This document shows positions 59,015 through 64,000 of a DNA stretch of 64,000 bases, piece by piece. The translations under genes were made by a program, and so were the position numbers. Location: NCBI GenBank assembly GCA_029747015.1, contig JAKOGI010000123.1:248001-312000 (forward strand). The letters run 5' to 3'. Below the pieces are notes generated by a model that was not told the origin of the DNA, searched no databases, and saw nothing but the letters and a program-made list of their open reading frames with translations. Source of the DNA: Carnegiea gigantea (taxonomy: Eukaryota > Streptophyta > Magnoliopsida > Caryophyllales > Cactaceae). How positions within the stretch are numbered: the first letter of the stretch is position 1; every line of letters begins with the position of its first letter.

Positions 59015-61903
59015 TTATTTCCGGTACCCAGTAACAAACCGCAAAATACCAGCAAAGTCAGAAACAATGCTTACATCACGGAAGTTGCTTCCAGCTGCAT
59101 TTTCCAGGTAGTGTGCCAGTAAATTGCACTGCTTCTCACCATTGGTCTGTTTGAAGCGAAAATGGAATAATATCAACAGCGTAACTCAGTCTAAAGTCAG
59201 AAATCACAATTCAATAGCAACAGTGTCTATGTTTGGGCAAAACACTTCTCGTTCAGCAGCTTGAACAACGAATGCTATGTAATACAACAACTCATCATAT
59301 AATCTTAAATAAAGTTGGGCACTCTGCTTTTTTATGTCCATTGATACGATTCCTCAAGAATTTCAGTAGCATGCCAAAAACGATAATCATACCTTACAAG
59401 CACAATATCAAGACTAGGTACGCCATATCAATATGCCTCTCAAGAGGCCGCAAATGGACAGAAATACAGAATAACCAGCTAAGAGTCCAAACTTGCTTTT
59501 GCAGCAACGAGGGGCAGGGGTGGCATTCTAATGGTCAGTTAGCAATCTCATGAAGGGGCTATTGGACAGCCAAGACACACAAGCACTAATAGTCAGAATT
59601 CGGATATCCTGAATTGCATTTGTGTCAAGACTCAAGAGAAATCATGTATACATTAGTTTAAAAAAAATAAATACCTCGAAAGCAAAAAAGCCACCAGGCT
59701 TGAGCATAGTAGATGTCCTCATACAAAGATATATAAGATGATCCATGCCTTCAACACCACCGTCTAGTGCAAGCCCAGGTTCATGTTTGCCAACTTCAGC
59801 CTGCAGCCCACTGATATCTTTGCTCGGTATATAAGGAGGGTTGCTCACCATACCAGCAAGCTCTCCTTCAAGATCCATTAAAGGGTCAAACCACGATCCT
59901 TGCCTTACCTCTATGGAGCCCTGATAGAATGATCAATTAGGAACCGATCAAGTCAATGCTTTTAATTCCAAAAGAATGCAGGTTCTGTCAAAGTCAAGCC
60001 ATTTTATGTTCCAGAAAGTTCTTCACCAGAATCATATACAGATTTACGATAGTCTTTTCATAGATTATTCTTTTATGCTTGTCCATTGCTCTAGAAGAAA
60101 AAAAAGCTGAAACAGTGCATGGACGACATACAATTGTAAATCACAAAAAGAGTAGAAATACAGCAACGAACTTCTGGAGACATATTATGATAGCCAAATG
60201 TTATAGAGGATGGAATGACAGATTCCCGTCACACCCACTTATTCTTTCGTTCACTTGTATGCCAACTACCTTTTCCTTGCGTCTCACAACTTCTAAAGAT
60301 GAGAGGGTCTGTCAACCAAGACAAGCTATTATGTACAAAATTTTCTGCTATGTGTGCTTTGGCAAAATAGAACCAGAAAGCAATCAGTTTCTCTTTTTTG
60401 TTCATGACTTCACTGCCGCAACACATGTAACAGGCCTGTGGCAGGTCCGGGATTTGCTAAATCATGTGGTCATTTGCAAATCAAGCTGCAGTGATTTAAG
60501 AGAGACCAAGAAGAAAAATCATCAAACAGTACAGGATAATATTCTAATGCCCATTATTGTTTAGTTCTATACAGATTGAACATTATTGTAGAGCTCATCA
60601 GGAAAAGCATAAGCCAGATACAACTTCGCCAAAACAAAAATGAATACATCACTGATTCTAGAGTACAATCTAAGGAGGGCCATATCAGTCGCTAAGTTTG
60701 TGGCTAAATTAGTAGACAAACATTGTCCAGTTCACTAATTGGTTGCCTTAGGCTTAAATATATTTTCTAAGAGCGTAATGCTTAGTTTGTACTATAGTAA
60801 CCTTCATAGAAGATGCATGTGTACTCATGTAAGTCTTTTGGGGTTTAAGATATACCCCACCAGAAACCCTCCCCCCTTTCCTCTGTTTCCTCTTGCATGT
60901 CCCTAGACCTAACAATTGGAGCTAGTAATCTAAGTGCCTACTTAACATTCAATAAAATTTACTAATTTCCAAACAACAAACAAGGGGGCAGGGGTATCAA
61001 AGGCTATCTTAACAGCAAAGCAACAGCAGAGTCTGCATCATTTCAAGTCATACATAGTAATCGTTACAACAAACAAGCTATGCCCAATAAACCATCACTA
61101 ACCTGTAAGCCATACCTCTCCACATTATACCTTGCAACAGCAACTGCAACAGGGCTTAAATCAGTGGCAATAAGCTTCCCACTTTTTCCCAGAACCCTAG
61201 CAATCCCGACAGCAAGAGCACCAGAGCCAGTTCCCAAATCAACCCACAACCCTTCCCTCAACACCCCACATTTGCCCACGACATCCTCAACCAAATCCAC
61301 AATCTTTTCAGTTTCTGGCCTGGGAATCAAAACCCCTTCTTCAACACTCAACACCAAGTCCCTCCAATGCTCACACCCCACAATGTACTGAAGTGGCCTT
61401 CTCTCCTCAATCCTCTGCTTCCACAACTGGTAAATTTGATCAAGACCTGCCCTCAACCTCACCTCCATTGATAAGAATCTCTCATTTTGAGGGGTGCCCA
61501 GATGAAGAATCAATGAGGAGTCCTCAACGGCGTCGTCTAGGAACCATTTGAGCTCTCTGAGGAGGAGAGTAGCGTCTGGGCCATTATCAATTTGCTCAAA
61601 GGAGGAGCCCACAGAGGATGCTAGGGTTTTACCCCAATTGAAGAAGTTGGTAAGGTCTGAGAGGGTTGCAGAGTAGATAGGTGGTCTTAGGAAGAGGGGA
61701 ACTTGGGGTTTGTGATGTGAGGAGAGTGGGGAAGGAGAGGATGAAATTGGAGAAACAGAAGAAGAGGAAACAGAGGAGGAGAAGGCAAGGGTGTGATTCT
61801 GAGATGCAAATTTGTTTCCGGGTTTGCAGAATCTATGTAGGGTGGAAGAGACTAGAGGAGATGACGAATAAGGTGCTCGCAACAAACATCTTGCTTTCAT
61901 CAT
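59015..61903 (-). CDS. prmC: PrmC/HemK-type release-factor glutamine methyltransferase, organelle-targeted, 3 exons
   Basis: S-adenosylmethionine-dependent N5-glutamine methyltransferase that modifies the GGQ glutamine of class-I peptide release factors, here probably in chloroplasts or mitochondria. Exons on the minus strand: 61903-61103, 59920-59675 and 59146-59015, giving 392 residues with all introns in phase 0. Residues 1-80 are Ser/Arg-rich and poor in acidic residues, like a transit peptide. The body has PLQYIVG and the PRPETE motif (194-199). The SAM-binding DLGTGSG (222-228) and ATDLSP (246-251) follow, then the catalytic NPPY (294-297), which contacts the substrate glutamine. LKPGGFFAFE ends exon 2, and exon 3 supplies a typical C-terminus (RDVSIVSDFAGILRFVTGYR). 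All key residues are present. Two adjacent Met codons open the frame and the first was chosen. Organelle location is inferred from the N-terminal composition only. Confidence 0.92.
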
Positions 61904-63702
61904 TCTTCGCAGTTCCCCCCTCTGGGTCTAACCTTGGGCATCTGAGCGGGGAAGGAAGGATACTTACGTTAATGTGCAAGTTCGGGTTATTGGGTGCAAG
62001 TATCGTTCTTTGCAGGTCTGTTTTGCTTTTAGCATGTTGAATTTGTGTATACCGTAGTTCGTTTCAATCTGTTTAAATGTACTTTAATTTACTCTAGTCG
62101 GTAACTGCCTATTCAATCACTTCTTAAAACTATTTCGAATCTGATTCAATTTATTTCAATCTGCTCGGCCCCCTAATCACTCCTTCAAAATACTAAAAAC
62201 AAATAGGCCCTTAGTCCGGTAAATATGGTGTAGTTCTTGTTTTTAGGTAGCTGATGCTTTGTGTTGAAGAGGCTGTGTTAAGGCAGTGGATAAGTTGTAT
62301 ATTAGTGGCTGTGTTAACTTTGGGAATTCTATTTCGAATCTTTACATTAGTAATTGTTTAAAAAGAACAAAACAGAAAGAAGCACACCACAGCAATTTTA
62401 CCACAAATTTGGAATGCAAAATGATAAAGCAAAATGATAAATGTCTTGTTGCAACACACGTTAACAGTGTTTTGTTTTCATTTAAAATGTATATTATTAC
62501 GTATTAAATCAGAAAAAATGGTATGATTGAATGGTGAAAAGATGGCAACTTACAAATTGCGTAAAATTATCCTTTTATACTTAATTTTCACATTTACAAA
62601 ATTAGACATATAATATGCCTTCGTGAATAGAGTTGATCCGGTTAAGGTGTCAATTTTTATTTGTTAGTATAGCCGACGAATATTAAAGTTTTACAACTCA
62701 TAATAAGTTGTAATTATTAAAAATTTGGTAATTTTAAATTATAAAATACATTAATTTAAGTTAAGATAAGACATTTAAGAGTATCTTACAACAAGACATG
62801 TATCATCACTCATTTGAAATTGTACACTCCATCTAGACAGCGCTTTTGGGGGGGGGTGTGCGGGGGAGCACCTCCGTCAACAGTGCAAGATAAAAACAGG
62901 GGAGTTTTAGGGTTTTCATAATATTTATTTACTAGTAATATTTATGGTTGTCAAGATATGTAAATCTTAGACTACCTTATATTAATTTGCAAGTAAAGTT
63001 AACGTTATGCGTATAGTTAATTTATCTAGCTTAGGAAAATGTTTAGGAGTTGTTAAGAGTTAGATCAAACACAATCTATATCAATCTTTACATTTTCCTT
63101 TGTACCACACAAGAAAAAAAGATAATATCGATGGTTGGCTACTGGGTAGGGGCAGGCAACAGATTGAGCAACTGAACCCATTAACAAAGTTGGGTCATGA
63201 GTCACCGCTTAATAATATGAGCTGAGTCGGACTTTGTCATGTAAATAAATACGTTAGGCCAGGTCGGACCACGATCAAACCCCTTTGGCCCGTAATAAAA
63301 ATTGAGCGAACCTGCATAAAAAATCTATATATGATAATCATCATTGCATATAAATTGTTGACGATAAAATTTAACCAAGAATATCGTGTAAATTAGTGCG
63401 ATAACTGAAAAGTAAGTTGTAAAGAATATCACATCATTAAATGAGCCTAGTCTATCCAAACTGTTAACATGATCTAAGTAGGCCAGCCTCTTATTAACCT
63501 GATTCATTGTTGACCTAATCGATTCAATCTAACAGGGGACGTTCCATTCTGATCCTTAGTCCTGATTCCTGAATGGTATTGTTAACAATCCTAGCACATC
63601 AAAGTATCCAGGACAATTACAGACCTAACAAATAGGGAAAGGGGATCTTGATCTATGAATTTTGATGAGACGGGCCACAAATTACAGTACGTATATTATA
63701 GA

Positions 63703-63724
63703 CCTGGGAGCATGTGCTCCCAGG
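63703..63724. repeat. Perfect 10-bp inverted repeat with 2-bp spacer
   Basis: Left arm CCTGGGAGCA, spacer TG, right arm TGCTCCCAGG. It lies in otherwise AT-rich DNA about 125 bp before a possible new open frame. It could be a transposon end or a fold in DNA or RNA; no neighbouring partner was found. Confidence 0.8.
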
Positions 63725-63849
63725 CTGACATGGACAAAGTAATTTTTGTTTAAAAAATTTAAAAAAACCAGCCACTATCTCAAAATTCAGAATTCCATCG
63801 CCTTGCTTTCCTACTCCTCTTCAAACACTAACTGCTTGGAATTTCATCT

Positions 63850-64000
63850 ATGGCTGAAATCCCTCTCCCTATCTCAAACTATTTAATGGTGGCAGCAATC
63901 CACGACTTTCATCTTACTCCAGCCAATTACACCAACTTCACACAGAGTATTGGCTTTCTTGTTCAACTTCGGCAGTCAGTGTTCAATTCCGGCGAGAACA
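63850..64000 (+). CDS. Possible start of an unidentified protein-coding gene (partial)
   Basis: An ATG at 63850 opens 50 codons without a stop up to the window edge, beginning MAEIPLPISNYLMVAAIHDF. The composition is less AT-rich than the upstream DNA and a CT-rich leader-like stretch precedes it. No family was recognised, and an open frame of this length can occur by chance. Confidence 0.2.
   Translation, partial: MAEIPLPISNYLMVAAIHDFHLTPANYTNFTQSIGFLVQLRQSVFNSGEN

Larger units (their letters stand above)
61904..64000. other. Upstream flank of the PrmC gene
   Basis: The PrmC promoter and leader lie just right of 61903. Beyond that is AT-rich intergenic DNA with a G-rich patch at about 62847-62870. 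A stretch at 63140-63300 is rich in GGTCGGACC / GGGTC words. There is a perfect inverted repeat at 63703-63724. No complete gene is seen. Confidence 0.45.

Noticed and set aside
60079..60564. 161-codon open frame on the plus strand
   Set aside because: It lies wholly in the first intron of the minus-strand PrmC gene and has no recognisable domain.
61681..62040. Plus-strand open frame rich in Arg/Lys
   Set aside because: It is the reverse strand of the Ser-rich transit peptide region of PrmC.

Overview
The window is nuclear DNA of a flowering plant, most likely a eudicot. The evidence is intron-rich genes with GT-AG borders, plant-specific protein families (organelle RecA, a receptor-like cytoplasmic kinase, a defensin-like peptide), a chromovirus-type Ty3 element, an RTE LINE with a TTG tail, an Au-type SINE and many small MITEs. 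I cannot name the species. No bacterial operon, CRISPR array, rRNA or functional tRNA gene was seen.

Layout. 1-7368: the decayed 3' part of a Ty3/gypsy chromovirus (gag, pol and 3' LTR), its reverse transcriptase split by a 959-bp Harbinger-like MITE. 7369-9593: AT-rich spacer. 9594-23432 (+): 13-exon organelle-type recA with a solo LTR in intron 1. 24557-28992: an RTE LINE (minus strand) with a perfect 15-bp target duplication, itself holding a hAT-type MITE. 32064-38416 (+): 6-exon receptor-like cytoplasmic kinase of the CRPK1 type. 40799-43813 (+): 2-exon secreted eight-cysteine defensin-like peptide whose single intron carries three retroposed short sequences. 46711-57411 (+): 9-exon membrane J-protein of the DNAJC14/Jiv type. 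59015-61903 (-): 3-exon PrmC/HemK-type release-factor glutamine methyltransferase, convergent with the J-protein. 61904-64000: intergenic, with at most the start of another gene.

The genes do not form a pathway. RecA and PrmC are both bacterial-type proteins with organelle-targeting-like N-termini, but they are far apart and transcribed in opposite directions. The most distinctive content is the layered mobile-element record. Ten insertions can be delimited to the base from target duplications (two nested in other elements). There is also a recurring MITE type with terminal GRGCCTGTTCTTTTCG-like repeats around short tandem arrays, and an unusual density of C or G runs of 10-18 bases in introns. 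I found no convincing evidence for a wholly new multi-gene system. The best leads are the MITE group, the C-run/splice-site association, the orphan defensin-like gene with a TA-repeat promoter, and the uncertain C-termini of recA and the J-protein.
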